From Dimorphilus gyrociliatus (lineage: Eukaryota > Annelida > Polychaeta > Dinophilidae), in NCBI GenBank assembly GCA_904063045.1, contig CAJFCJ010000019.1:3044684-3108683 (forward strand): a DNA stretch of 64,000 nt, written 5' to 3'. The notes beneath the pieces were generated by a model. The model did not search any database. It saw only the letters and a list, made by a program, of their open reading frames with translations, and had not been told where the DNA came from. Positions 12,249 through 22,286 of this stretch are shown in pieces. How positions within the stretch are numbered: the first letter of the stretch is position 1; every line of letters begins with the position of its first letter. The translations under genes were made by a program, and so were the position numbers.

Positions 12249-14678
12249 ATGTGTGCTGTGATGCTAACATCTTTTATGAACGGTAAATATTATTTTACCA
12301 CACCAACTTCTTTTATTTAAGTCTTACTCCAAAGGGGCGTACATTCTGTGCGCAATTCATAATAAGCAAGCAGTTAATTATCTCTGACGACTTGACAATA
12401 ATATATTTTCAGATGAGGGTACGAAAACAGTTTTAAATGATGAGAAAAGTAAAGATTCTTTGTTAGAGACCTTATTAACATCTATTAAACAGGTAAGATA
12501 CGTAACTTGTTTACATCAACAACATCTAAGTTCATTTCAACAGTGCCAGACTCGATTTGGGGGCAAAGCAGAATTGGCCACAGAATCAAATAAAGAGTAT
12601 GTCATTTTTTTCTTCATTTATCATATTTCCATAAAAACCATTTCAGAGTAAATCATCTCTGTTGTGTATGGGAAAGTATATTTTTACATGGCTTAAAACG
12701 TAATGCTCAGACGACTAAGTTCTCATCTTTATTGTCACCATCACCTACTCTACCACATTCCGTATTATGGTGTTATATTAAAAAACACCTGCTGAATAAA
12801 CATGAGCATCAAAGATTTACTTTATTGAGAAATATTTCTACTGACTACGGGCGAGTAAAAGCTTGGATTCGAGCTTGTCTAAATGAACATTCCTTAGAAA
12901 AGTATATTCTTTTGTTACTCGAGAATGAACCTTCATTAATTCAGTTATACGAATCATGGGCCCTGATTCGAGATGCAGAAAAATCGGCGATGATGCCAAA
13001 TTGTGCTGCCGGCTTAAAATCAATTCTATTTGCTTTGTCTGTCGACAATAGTATGTGGGATGAAATACCACCCAAACAAATATTAAACGTTGAAGAACAA
13101 CACATTGATCTTTCAAAATCTTCTCAGGTCGTTAAAGTAAAGAAAAAGAAGAAGGTAAACGTCGTTCCTCTCAACGAAGAAATGGACGGTAGTTCTTTCT
13201 CAAGCTCTGGCAGAAGCTCCCCATCATCTACTCTTTCACTTGTTATAAGCAGTCAAGCCTGCAAAAAAAGTAATCATAATCGCTCTTCTAGTCTCGATTT
13301 GAATCGGTTAGCCACGAAAAATACTTCAAACAAACTGAAACATCATGAAAGCTATGAAGAATTTTTTAATTCTTATGGCAATAATTATGATAGTTTGGAG
13401 GGAGAGAATGTTATAACTCCTGTTTCTCAAAATGGAGAGTCACCGTCTCTTGTGCCAGTCATGCAGCAAGTTGAAGAAGCTGCAACGGCTTTATCAAATG
13501 TTTTAAACTATCCCACTTGCTCAAATGAAGAAAGCATAGAAAATCCAGGCAAACTAAACAACCAAGATTTAAGACAAGCTGTAGTTGACATGATGGAAAG
13601 AAAAGATGAAGCAGAACAAAAAGTTAACGGTCTAAAAGAATCCCTAAGTGAGGAACAGGCCAAAGTGTGTTCTTTAAAGGATGAATTGAACACAGTTAAA
13701 GGAAAATTCGAACAGGAAATGAAAGTACTAAAAGAAGAAAATAATTTACTGAAGCGTCAATTAAAAAAGTACGTTAGTGCTGTGCAACTGCTACGAGGGG
13801 GCGCTTCAGTTGATCAACTTCCAGTTCATGTACCTGATGTTACGCCAATACCCCCAACGTTACCACCAATAAACATAGAATCAGAGGAATATGAGAAAAA
13901 GTTGATCGAGGTTGCAGATATGCATGGAGAATTAATGGAATTTAATGAAATTTTACAAAAACAAATTAATTCTAAAGATAATTTCATAAAAACCCTACAA
14001 TCTGAATTGACTGAACTAAGGGGACCTCTACCCTCAACGTTAAGTAACGGTGAAAATATCGATGAGTAAGCATTTGATATTTAGAAGCGAAAAATATTAA
14101 ATACAAAATCTATCTCAGGTACACTAGTGTTGGCGCTCTTGTTAATATTTGGATTCCCTGTGCTTTCTTAAAAAATCCTTCATCTCCCAGTGCTCATCAT
14201 GTCTATCAGGTAAATTTTCAAAATAGTCCCTACCAAATTTACATCTTCTTTTTAGATATACGTCCGAATACAAAGCGATGAATGGAATGTATACAGAAGA
14301 TATACTGAATTTTATCGCCTCAAGCATGATACTAAGAAATCTAATAATGAGATAGCTGATTTGGAATTCCCCCCGAAAAAAACTTTTGGAAATCGGGTAA
14401 GATATACATGTTCAGTATATCTATTATGAAATTTCTGTTGCTCCACAGCAAGTACAATTTGTAGAAGAAAGGCGAAAGTCTTTGCAAAAATGGCTGCGAT
14501 CTACTTTAAATATACTTTTGCGAGATCGACGGACAACTTTAAACAAACACCAGTTGCTTGAAATCATACCCTTTCTCAAGTCAGTTTGAAAAATTACTTA
14601 TGAAACCCTTGAAAGACCAGAAACTATTTTAGTCCAGTGACAGCAAAACGCAATCGAATTGCAAGCAGTTCAAGTTAA
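12249..14678 (+). CDS. SNX29: Sorting nexin 29 (RUN, coiled coil, PX)
   Basis: Coding exons 12249..12282, 12413..12492, 12544..12596, 12647..14065, 14119..14209, 14256..14396, 14449..14579, 14633..14678, about 648 aa. The N-terminal half is a RUN domain (CQTRFGGK, LWCYIKKHLLNKHEHQRF, WIRACLNEHSLEKYI, SILFAL). A Lys-rich and Ser-rich linker and a coiled coil with QLKKYVSAVQLL follow, then a PX domain (ALVNIWIPCAFL, HVYQIYVRIQSDEWNVYRRYTEF, EFPPKKTFGNR) ending EERRKSLQKWLRSTL. This domain order and these blocks match SNX29 rather than RUFY or SNX8-type proteins. PX domains bind phosphoinositides on endosomes; RUN domains bind small GTPases or motors. The start is ATG 12249 or the in-frame ATG 12261; an in-frame stop lies just upstream. 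The large exon carries most of the protein. Confidence 0.9.
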
Positions 14679-14811
14679 CCTGCGTATGAAGTTCTATGCT
14701 TTCTGCAGACAAGAAACTTACATTACTCCTACTGTTTTGAATCATGTTCAATAACTAAATATTAAAATTATTCAATTAATTCTCAGAAGTTCACAATCGT
14801 GTATTCACGCT

Positions 14812-15684
14812 TTAAGCAGATTTACTCTGTCTAGCCTTCCATTTTGAAAGAGGTCCGTGCTCTGGTAAATATTGGACATTAATTCCATCTGGTTGAAGAA
14901 GACCGTTGGCTCTCATTTCTTCGTATTTTTCTCTTGGCCATTTAGTAAATCCCCACTTTTGCGAAACGAAGATTTTCTGTCTTCCTGGGAACTTGAATTT
15001 AGCTCTTCTCAAAGCTTCGATTACTTCATCGCGATGGTTATCTCTAGCACGTACGCTCATAATAGGTTGACCAATATGTACTCTCGCGACAGTTCCTTGC
15101 GGCTTTCCAAAAGCTCCTCTCATTCCAGTTTGAAGCCTGATGAATAGAGTCGTTAGTACATTTCAAAATAAAAAGTTTAAGTATAAGATTATAGTTTATA
15201 TTCAGTATAAAATTATACATCAAATCGTTCAGTCGAAAGATGGTGAAATGGTTTATCATCATGACATAGCTAGTTTAGAAATACATTTGCAGATATTTAC
15301 CTATCAGCTCCAGCGCACGACAACATCTTGTTGATTCGGATAACATGGAAAGGATGAAGTCTAATTCTTAAATGGAAAGCATCTTTTCCGCAATGTTTCA
15401 CCAAATATTTGTTGGCGCAAATTCTACCAGCTTCCAAGGCCTCAGACGAGAGCTGTTCGTATTCATCAGACACTAAATGTACGCAAAGTGGGAAATCGTC
15501 CACGTGGATTTTCTTTTTTCCCAAATCATAGATTCTTATCTTGGGATCGGGTACACCACGGCAAAACCGCGATTTGGGGTACGGTTTGTTTTTACAGTAA
15601 CGATAACTGTAATACAGGACATTGTCATATACACATCACCATGACATGAAAGAATACATACCACCGAGCTGGCCGGCGTCCCAT
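14812..15684 (-). CDS. RPL10: 60S ribosomal protein L10 (uL16)
   Basis: Coding exons (complement) 15662..15684, 15301..15606, 14812..15136, giving 217 aa (human 214). The protein starts [20 protein letters not shown] and contains the conserved P-site-facing region and [16 protein letters not shown] block, so it is a full-length uL16, needed for late 60S maturation and subunit joining. A 5'UTR exon is visible: it begins with a 5'TOP-like pyrimidine tract (complement of 15824-15834), ends at 15803 with a GTATGC donor, and joins an acceptor around 15701-15704. The second coding intron (15137-15300) hosts a C/D snoRNA. The gene converges on SNX29 (133 bp between stop codons) and diverges from SMC2. 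Confidence 0.96.
15197..15268 (-). ncRNA. SNORD18: Intronic C/D box snoRNA, U18-like, in RPL10 intron
   Basis: On the minus strand the intron holds, in order: a C box ATGATGA (complement of 15256-15262), a guide-like segment, a D' box CTGA (15229-15232), a C'-like TGATGT (about 15217-15222) and a D box CTGA (15202-15205). The flanks TATGT and ATATA can pair as a 5 bp terminal stem. The guide next to D' is TTTCACCATCTTTCG, complementary over 14 nt to the conserved 28S rRNA segment CGAAAGATGGTGAA. The fifth base upstream of D' faces the second A of CGAAAG. From memory, U18/SNORD18 methylates this neighbourhood and sits in RPL4 introns in vertebrates, so the family name is an inference. Confidence 0.72.
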
Positions 15685-15834
15685 ATTTTTGTAAGTTTAA
15701 CTGCTGTAAAGTAATAAATGATTTTAAGATGTTTAAACGTGTAAAGAGACAGATAAAACACAAGATATTATTGGATTTATAAAATGTATCGGCAGAGCAT
15801 ACCTCCTTCCACACAACTTAACCGGAAAAGGAAG

Positions 15835-16000
15835 ATGAAATTTTCAAATCTCGGAGTCTCGCGAGAAAAAATGATATTAAACGGGGTTCCTATCTCAAAC
15901 TAAAGACTCTTTGTTGAATATAAACGGGAACGAGGAACCAGCCTTAACTGACGGAAATGCATTATATTAAGCGCAAAACTTGAAAAGTTTCGGTCCAAAA
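15835..16000. promoter_or_regulatory. Divergent RPL10/SMC2 promoter with a TCTCGCGAGA palindrome
   Basis: The perfect palindrome TCTCGCGAGA lies at 15857-15866, about 25 bp upstream of the putative RPL10 TOP start and about 135 bp before the SMC2 ATG. This 10-mer is a known CpG-containing core-promoter element in animals, often at bidirectional or ribosomal-protein promoters. Its symmetry suits use in both directions. Confidence 0.65.
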
Positions 16001-19000
16001 ATGCATATAAAGCGGGTTGAACTTCGTGGTTTTAAATCCTACGGTGAAATGACCATTTTAGATAACTTTGACAGAAATTTTAATGCTATAACTGGCCTGA
16101 ATGGATCTGGAAAATCAAATATTTTTGATGCCATTTGCTTTTGCTTGGGTTTACATGCGTTGAAATCCGTAAATATTTTTCTCTTTAATAGTTTATATAT
16201 TTCATACGAATTTTTTTTTGTTATCCAGATGAGAGTTACGCATACAAAAGATTTAATTTTCAAGGAGGGAACAGGTAATGTAACTGAAGCTCACGTATCC
16301 ATCATTTTTGATAATACTGACAAAAATAATCGGCCAATTGGATATGAAGACACAAATGAAATTTCAATAACTCGCAGTATCAAAGTGAACAGTACTGCAT
16401 CGAGATACACACTAAATGGAAATGTATCTTCTAAAGAAAAAATTGAGGAAATGTTAGCATCTGTTCGAATCAACATGAAGAATCCAACATTTATAATTCT
16501 TCAAGGAAGAATTAAACAAGTAATCAATATGACTCCTATTGAGACTCTTGGCATGGTTGAAGAAGTAATTGGAACCAAAAACTACGAGAAAAAAAAGGCA
16601 GATGCCGTTAAAACGATTGAAGAAAAAAATCAAAAGCTAATTGAGATAGAGAATTTGATAGATAATACTATACGACCTCATCTTATTGAGTGTGAATCTG
16701 CGAAGGAGGTTTACGACAAATACGAGCAGGCAAAGCGAGAGTATGATTACGTTCATAAAAAGCTCATTGCATATGACTTTTTCAAAAATACAATTAAGAT
16801 AGAAAAGTTGACTAAGGACAAAGAAGAGCAGAAATCAGTGATTGAAAAACAGAAAAAGGAGTTAGAAGAAAATAAAGAAAAACAAGAAGATTTACGTGGA
16901 CGAATCAAAACATGCGAAGACGATCTGAAAAATAACCAAGAAATGATAGAATCCAATAAAAATATTCACGAAAAACAAAAAGAAAAGGCTAAGATTCAAG
17001 CTCAGGTAAACTTGATTGAAAAGGACGTTAAAGATGATGAAAAAAACATAAAAGATCTCCAGAATAAGAAAGTCAAGATGGAAAATAATGCAACCCATCA
17101 AAACAACGAATACATTGAAGGAAAAAACCGATCCGAAAATTTGCTAAAAGTCTATGAAGAATCTACTAAGCAACTTCAAAGGGCGACAGACAGCTATATG
17201 GCAGCTTCAGCTGGAAGACAAATGCAACAAGATGGAAGGACTTTAACAGTTCATGAAAAACTTAATGAGGCTGAGAAAGATTTAATAAGAGCTCAAGGAA
17301 GTATTAAAGAATATAAAATGAACATAAAGCACACAGAGAGAAAATTAAAAGAAAAGTCATCCAAGCTTGCTAAAGAGGGCAATAAGGGCGAAGAAGAAAA
17401 ACTAAAGCTTAAAAAGTTGGAAAATGAAAAATTAAAGATTGAGAAACGTTTGGAAGCATGCAACCATGATCCTGAAATTTTTGAACAAATGCAAGTTGAA
17501 GCCGAAAAGCTACTTCATGAAATACAAAAGTTAGAAAAATCAATAGGAGATATAAGAACAAAACATGGATTACCTGAATTGGACTACACTCCTCCTGTTA
17601 ATTTCCGAAAGGAAGAAGTTCATGGAATGGTGTATGAGTTATTTAAAGTGAAAGAAGAGAAGTATACAACGGCAGTTGAATTTAGCTTTCAGGGAATAAC
17701 AAGCGCGGTTCTTTCAAGTGACAACACTGCCTCTAAAATTGCTAAGTATTTACAACGAACGTACAACCTTCTCTGTATGGATAAATTAATGAAATTGGAA
17801 GTATCCGAGGACAAAATGATTGATGCGAAAAGAATTTGCAAAGACGTTCACAATTTAATGGATTTGCTTGAGTATGATACTAAATATGCTAGAGCAATAC
17901 AACGCAGCTTTCCACCAACAATTGTTTGTCCCGACACAAATACTGCTTTCAAAGTTTGCAAGAGTGTTAAAGTAAATACTGTTAGTTTAGATGGGGACAC
18001 TTATAGCCCTCAGGGGTTAATATCTGGAGGTTCGGCTCAAAAGCAAACTAGAATGCTAGGGACAATGAAGCTATATGATGCTCTGCAGACTCTGAAACCA
18101 AAGAAAGAAAAGTACTTAAATTTGAAGAATGAAATAAGTAAAATGTCCAAGATTCACAACGAGTATGAAAACATCCGCCACCAAATGAACCAAATAACGG
18201 GAGAGGAGGAACTACAAAGAGAAATCGTTTCTAGATCAGCTGACAATGAACTTCGAACTGAATGCGACAATTTAAAACAGGAATTAACAACATATCAATG
18301 TCATTTGGAAGACGCTGAAACTAAGCTAGCGACGGCTTCAAGTCTCGTAAAACAATATAAAAACGAAGCTGAAAATTTTGAGGCCACTAAAGAAAGAATC
18401 TTAAAAGAAGCTTCTGAAGGGCTCGCAAAAGCAAAGAAAAATGAAGCCAAAGCAAAGAAAGAATATGAAAATTTCGTTGAAAAATTTTCTACTGTTCAAA
18501 ATGCTCGGTCAACGTACCAGGACGAAATATCTGAATTAGAAGAAGACATGATTAAACTGAAGGAGTTAAATCAAAAACGTGAAGAAGAAATAAAATGTCT
18601 CTTGGAAAGAATATCATCGATTGATGTAGTTTTGCAAGAATTAGATGAAAAGAGACAAAAGATAGAGGAAACTTTCAGTGAGAAAAATAAGGAAATCAAG
18701 ACATTCAAAGATAGCCTAAGATCTCTAGAAGAAAATTCAGTTTCTAAGAGCATAGATATGAATGGTGCTGAAAACTCTTTGAAAGATACGAAAAGAGAAC
18801 TTGAAAATAGAAAAAATTATTTAAGGAAGTTAAACGAAGAGAATCCCTTCATTAGCGAAGAGCAAAACAAATTTGGTCAGAGTGGTACTAATTATGATTT
18901 TGAATTCTTTGATATCAGAAAGCTAGAAAAAGAAGAAGGTAAATGGAGAAAAAAATTAGACGAATTTAATAAAAATACAAACATACGCGCGGCTGAAGCC

Positions 19001-19570
19001 TATGTTCAAAAGAAAAACAGCTATGATGAATTAATAGAAAAAAAAAGAATAGTTCTTGATGATAAAAAGAATCTCCAAATTTTTATAAACAGTGTTGATG
19101 CGGAAAAAGATGAGGCTATAAAGTATGCCTGTCAGAAAGTAAATGTGGATTTCAATAATATATTTGCTATGCTGTTGCCAAATGCGGGAGCAGAGCTGAA
19201 AGCTTACTTCGATACGAAAAACAATCACAAAATTAATGGCTTACAAATAAGAGTTCATTTTGGTGGAAAATGGAAAGAAAGTTTAGATGAACTAAGCGGA
19301 GGGCAGAAATCTCTCATGTCTCTTAGTTTATTATTGGCATTGCTGCGATGTAAACCTTGTCCATTTTATATTTTGGATGAAATTGATGCCGCATTGGACA
19401 CGTCTCATACTCAAAATGTCGGACAAGTGATACATACATTTTTCAGGGATAGTCAATTTTTGATTATTTCTTTAAAACAAAATTTGTTTGCATCAGCCGA
19501 CGTCCTCTACAAGGTAAGCAACATGAATGGACTATCGAAGGTGGAAAGAATTTTTAACGCCAAACGTTAG
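16001..19570 (+). CDS. SMC2: Condensin core ATPase SMC2
   Basis: Two coding exons, 16001..16168 and 16229..19570, giving 1169 aa. SMC2 pairs with SMC4 as the ATPase core of condensin I and II, which compacts mitotic chromosomes. Seen: MHIKRVELRGFKSYG start, Walker A GLNGSGKS at 31-38, a long coiled coil interrupted by a hinge (roughly 490-650), the ABC signature LSGGQKS, Walker B FYILDEIDAALD and a C-terminal SQFLIISLK switch. The single intron (16169-16228) is 60 nt, lacks in-frame stops and is a multiple of three, so an uninterrupted reading adds a spurious 20 residues between LKS and MRVTHTKDL. The splice is supported by its GTAAAT/CCAG ends and by family length at that point. Stop codons of SMC2 and ARL6IP1 are 39 bp apart on opposite strands. 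Confidence 0.96.
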   Translation: MHIKRVELRGFKSYGEMTILDNFDRNFNAITGLNGSGKSNIFDAICFCLGLHALKSVNIFLFNSLYISYEFFFVIQMRVTHTKDLIFKEGTGNVTEAHVSIIFDNTDKNNRPIGYEDTNEISITRSIKVNSTASRYTLNGNVSSKEKIEEMLASVRINMKNPTFIILQGRIKQVINMTPIETLGMVEEVIGTKNYEKKKADAVKTIEEKNQKLIEIENLIDNTIRPHLIECESAKEVYDKYEQAKREYDYVHKKLIAYDFFKNTIKIEKLTKDKEEQKSVIEKQKKELEENKEKQEDLRGRIKTCEDDLKNNQEMIESNKNIHEKQKEKAKIQAQVNLIEKDVKDDEKNIKDLQNKKVKMENNATHQNNEYIEGKNRSENLLKVYEESTKQLQRATDSYMAASAGRQMQQDGRTLTVHEKLNEAEKDLIRAQGSIKEYKMNIKHTERKLKEKSSKLAKEGNKGEEEKLKLKKLENEKLKIEKRLEACNHDPEIFEQMQVEAEKLLHEIQKLEKSIGDIRTKHGLPELDYTPPVNFRKEEVHGMVYELFKVKEEKYTTAVEFSFQGITSAVLSSDNTASKIAKYLQRTYNLLCMDKLMKLEVSEDKMIDAKRICKDVHNLMDLLEYDTKYARAIQRSFPPTIVCPDTNTAFKVCKSVKVNTVSLDGDTYSPQGLISGGSAQKQTRMLGTMKLYDALQTLKPKKEKYLNLKNEISKMSKIHNEYENIRHQMNQITGEEELQREIVSRSADNELRTECDNLKQELTTYQCHLEDAETKLATASSLVKQYKNEAENFEATKERILKEASEGLAKAKKNEAKAKKEYENFVEKFSTVQNARSTYQDEISELEEDMIKLKELNQKREEEIKCLLERISSIDVVLQELDEKRQKIEETFSEKNKEIKTFKDSLRSLEENSVSKSIDMNGAENSLKDTKRELENRKNYLRKLNEENPFISEEQNKFGQSGTNYDFEFFDIRKLEKEEGKWRKKLDEFNKNTNIRAAEAYVQKKNSYDELIEKKRIVLDDKKNLQIFINSVDAEKDEAIKYACQKVNVDFNNIFAMLLPNAGAELKAYFDTKNNHKINGLQIRVHFGGKWKESLDELSGGQKSLMSLSLLLALLRCKPCPFYILDEIDAALDTSHTQNVGQVIHTFFRDSQFLIISLKQNLFASADVLYKVSNMNGLSKVERIFNAKR

Positions 19571-19609
19571 TTTAAATTGTTGGTTTATATGTAATACACA
19601 AGCTTAAGT

Positions 19610-20340
19610 CTATTGTTTTTTCTTTCTGTTTCGAGCTTTTTCCAAGATTGAAGCCACTTGACTAGCACAAAATCCTGTAAACTTTTGAAGCATTCCATGC
19701 TTTCTCAATCCTGGTACCAAAGCTCCAATAAGAACAATCAGATAAGTGAGAAATAAGTTGTCAATAAGATTTCCAATCCAAGCAACGACACAGCAAATCA
19801 CCAATGTAACACATAAATACTACAAAATAATATTTTAGCCTTATAAAGAAATTTCAATTGAACATATTTACCACTGTAGGGTTTTTCTTTTTCATCTGTT
19901 GTATGCATGTGAAGAAGATTTGCAAATGCCGTTTTGCATTTGCAATCCGCTGGCAAATCTGTTCGTATGATTCATCTTTTTCTGAGGACCATCTTTCATT
20001 TTTGAAAAAAAAAGAAAGAACTATAGGCCCCATGAAATCAATGCATGTAAACAGTATTCCCAAGAGAGCAATCGTTGTAAGGAAAGATGGTTGAGCATAC
20101 CATATGAGAGCAAACACAAAAGTGATGCTTGATACTAGGGAAAGAGAATGATAAGGCTTTTCCCACTCAAGAACCCTACTAAGGGGTAACAATAGCTCCT
20201 TGTAATCTTCCAGGGCATGCTTTATTGTGAGGACGTCAGGATTCTGTTTAATATTGCTTTAATAAATTTCTAGGCAAGTGTCAGCGAATATAACGTCAAA
20301 ATTATATGTTTACCTTTTTTAGTTCTGTATTTTCCGCCAT
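19610..20340 (-). CDS. ARL6IP1: ARL6IP1, ER membrane-shaping protein
   Basis: Coding exons (complement) 20314..20340, 19872..20243, 19610..19819, giving 202 aa (human 203). The protein has two reticulon-like hydrophobic hairpins: one near residues 40-85 (SLSLVSSITFVFALIWYAQPSFLTTIA, shown in part) and one near 135-170 (LVICCVVAWIG, LFLTYLIVLIGALVPGL). Between them is a charged stretch with W-S-S-E-K and an RIANAKR helix. The tail is lysine/arginine-rich. ARL6IP1 shapes ER tubules and is linked to ER-phagy. The pattern HG-(I/M)-L-K/Q near the end also fits. Reticulon-type proteins in general are the only alternative, but length and motif order favour ARL6IP1. Confidence 0.88.
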
Positions 20341-20452
20341 TTTGAATGAAAAGTAATACTCTAGTGTCGACATCTCTCGGGTTTGATTTTTAAAAAATAC
20401 ACAAACAAAAAGTCGACTAATAATTTTATTCTTCAAATGGGTTAACAGATTA

Positions 20453-20921
20453 TTACATTATTGAGCAATATCTATTATAAATAAATTTAGGAGCTCTAGA
20501 TATTATTTGCAAAATTAAAGAGTGGTTGGGAGTGTTTGACCAATCTACGACTTCTCTAGCCACTACAAAGTTACCCTTCGGTACTTCAGTTTTCTCTGGA
20601 AGAAGCGCACAGTATAAAGCTGTATCGGCTCCTGGAATAAAATATTTGTAATATGTAAGCTAAAGAATTGGTCTACGATTACCTTCATCTGGTGTAAGGA
20701 AACCTTTATGACTGGACATGTCCGTGTTCACAAAACCAGGACACATCTGGATAAAAAAATACATAGAAAAGAATGAAACTTTAATATAGTTTGCCAACCG
20801 AGTTTATTAATATTCCTTGTCTGTCATCATTATCCATTTCTCTCTGTTGAATACCAGTTAAACAACAAACTCCTAATTTCGAAACTCCATAGGCCATAGC
20901 TAAACAATTGTTAAATCAAAA

Positions 20922-20959
<38 letters not shown>

Positions 20960-21707
20960 ATACATTATATGTATAGATATATTAGAAATATATAGTCGAA
21001 AAACGCTATCAAACCTGGCCATCCCTTCTCAGTATGAGTTCCCTCTTCTGCTGATTTCAAAAAATCATTTATCAAAGTTTTTAGGTCATCAGTTGTTGCA
21101 ACATTTTTAAAACAATTTTTTATCTTATCGGATGTTTTGTTAAACGCCATCACTCCTACCCTACTGGATATATGAACTACCCTGCCAAAGAAATATAAAA
21201 ATTATTCACATAACCATCTCTATTAGTATTTGGTATTTATGCATACCGTGCATTTGGTCTCAAAATGGGAAAAAGAATTTCACAAATACGTAACGTTGCG
21301 GTAAAATTTGTTTCAATAGTATCTTTAGCTTGCGTAGGAAAAGGTACAGTAGAAGCTCTCTGATAAAGAAAATTATAAGCTTTGTTCTAAGCAGCTATCT
21401 TCTAGTCAGTAGTCTTTACCTTATAGGCTATAGCAGCATTATTTATCAATACATCCAAACCACCGTATTTATCCATCAAATGTGCCTTGAGATCCTCAAT
21501 GTGACCCTCATTGCGAATATCCAAACGAAAAAAATTTGCTGTTAAACCTTCCTGCTTCATTTGTTCTACGGCACCCTTGCCCAACTCTTCATTTCGAGCT
21601 GTCAAATATACATCTCCATCGAATTGCTTGCAAAGTCCCCGAACGATAGCAAGCCCGATACCTTTGTTTCCTCCAGTTACGATTGCGACCCTTTTTTTTG
21701 TTGCCAT
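20453..21707 (-). CDS. CBR1: Carbonyl reductase, short-chain dehydrogenase (CBR1/3 type)
   Basis: Coding exons (complement) 21420..21707, 21247..21359, 21015..21181, 20799..20899, 20683..20746, 20453..20631, giving 303 aa, slightly longer than human CBR1 (277). It is an NADPH-dependent cytosolic reductase of carbonyl compounds. Seen: the cofactor loop TGGNKGIG, the NNAAIAYK strand, catalytic serine in HISSRVG (139/140), and YGVSK with Tyr193 and Lys197, the same numbering as in CBR1. The CPGFVNTDM block after the active site is typical. The extra length is mostly a C-terminal tail (LILQIISRAPKF). The intron between exons 3 and 4 contains a TA microsatellite. Confidence 0.9.
20923..20955. repeat. 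(TA)n microsatellite in a carbonyl reductase intron
   Basis: An uninterrupted TA dinucleotide run of about 33 bp inside the intron between coding exons 3 and 4 (20900-21014). Confidence 0.9.
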
Positions 21708-22286
21708 TTATGCTGTAGGAACAAAGGTCAATTCAGAAAAGCAAGTCATCTTGTTAAGAAGTGACTTTTAAACAAAAGTAAGAGAGCTCTCTCTCTCTCT
21801 CTCTTTCATTCTTGGTTTTTCTTGAAAATGTTCCTTTAGCGAACACAGATTACATGACAGCAGAAATTATCTTAATTTTACAATTTCTTTAAAGAAACTA
21901 TGAATTTGCAATTATTTAAAAATACTAATAGATACAAGTCATGATCATTTCTCTCAGAAATAACAATGCTAAAAAGACTTTCTAATCAATGTTTAATACA
22001 TTTATTCTTTCTCTTTTTAGCAGATCAATTACCTGAAGTATTGTGAATGAAGTATTTGTTGATGCTATCAATAATATTCTAGTCTTCTCAGAATATTTCT
22101 TTTATATGTGTCGTCTGCTTGAAGTTTCTTCTGTGAAAAATACGCCATTTTATATAAGGGCGGTAAATTCAAAATATACAATTTATTGATTCATTACCAG
22201 CTACACCTGTGTTGTGGCAAGGCAACCAGATAAACGAAGAGAATATATATGACAAATTGAAAATATGCTCTTCTTCTGTGGAAAAT
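21708..22286. other. Divergent spacer between carbonyl reductase and the two-TM gene, with (CT)n
   Basis: 579 bp of AT-rich sequence with a CT-dinucleotide run at about 21787-21804. It must carry the carbonyl reductase promoter and perhaps an unrecognised first exon of the plus-strand gene; a possible acceptor CCAG is at 22197-22200. Confidence 0.5.

Noticed and set aside
14872..15147. 91-codon plus-strand ORF opposite RPL10
   Set aside because: It is the antisense shadow of the conserved RPL10 last exon.
16169..16228. Apparent 20-residue hydrophobic insertion in SMC2
   Set aside because: It is a stop-free 60 nt intron with proper GT...AG ends, not a protein insertion.
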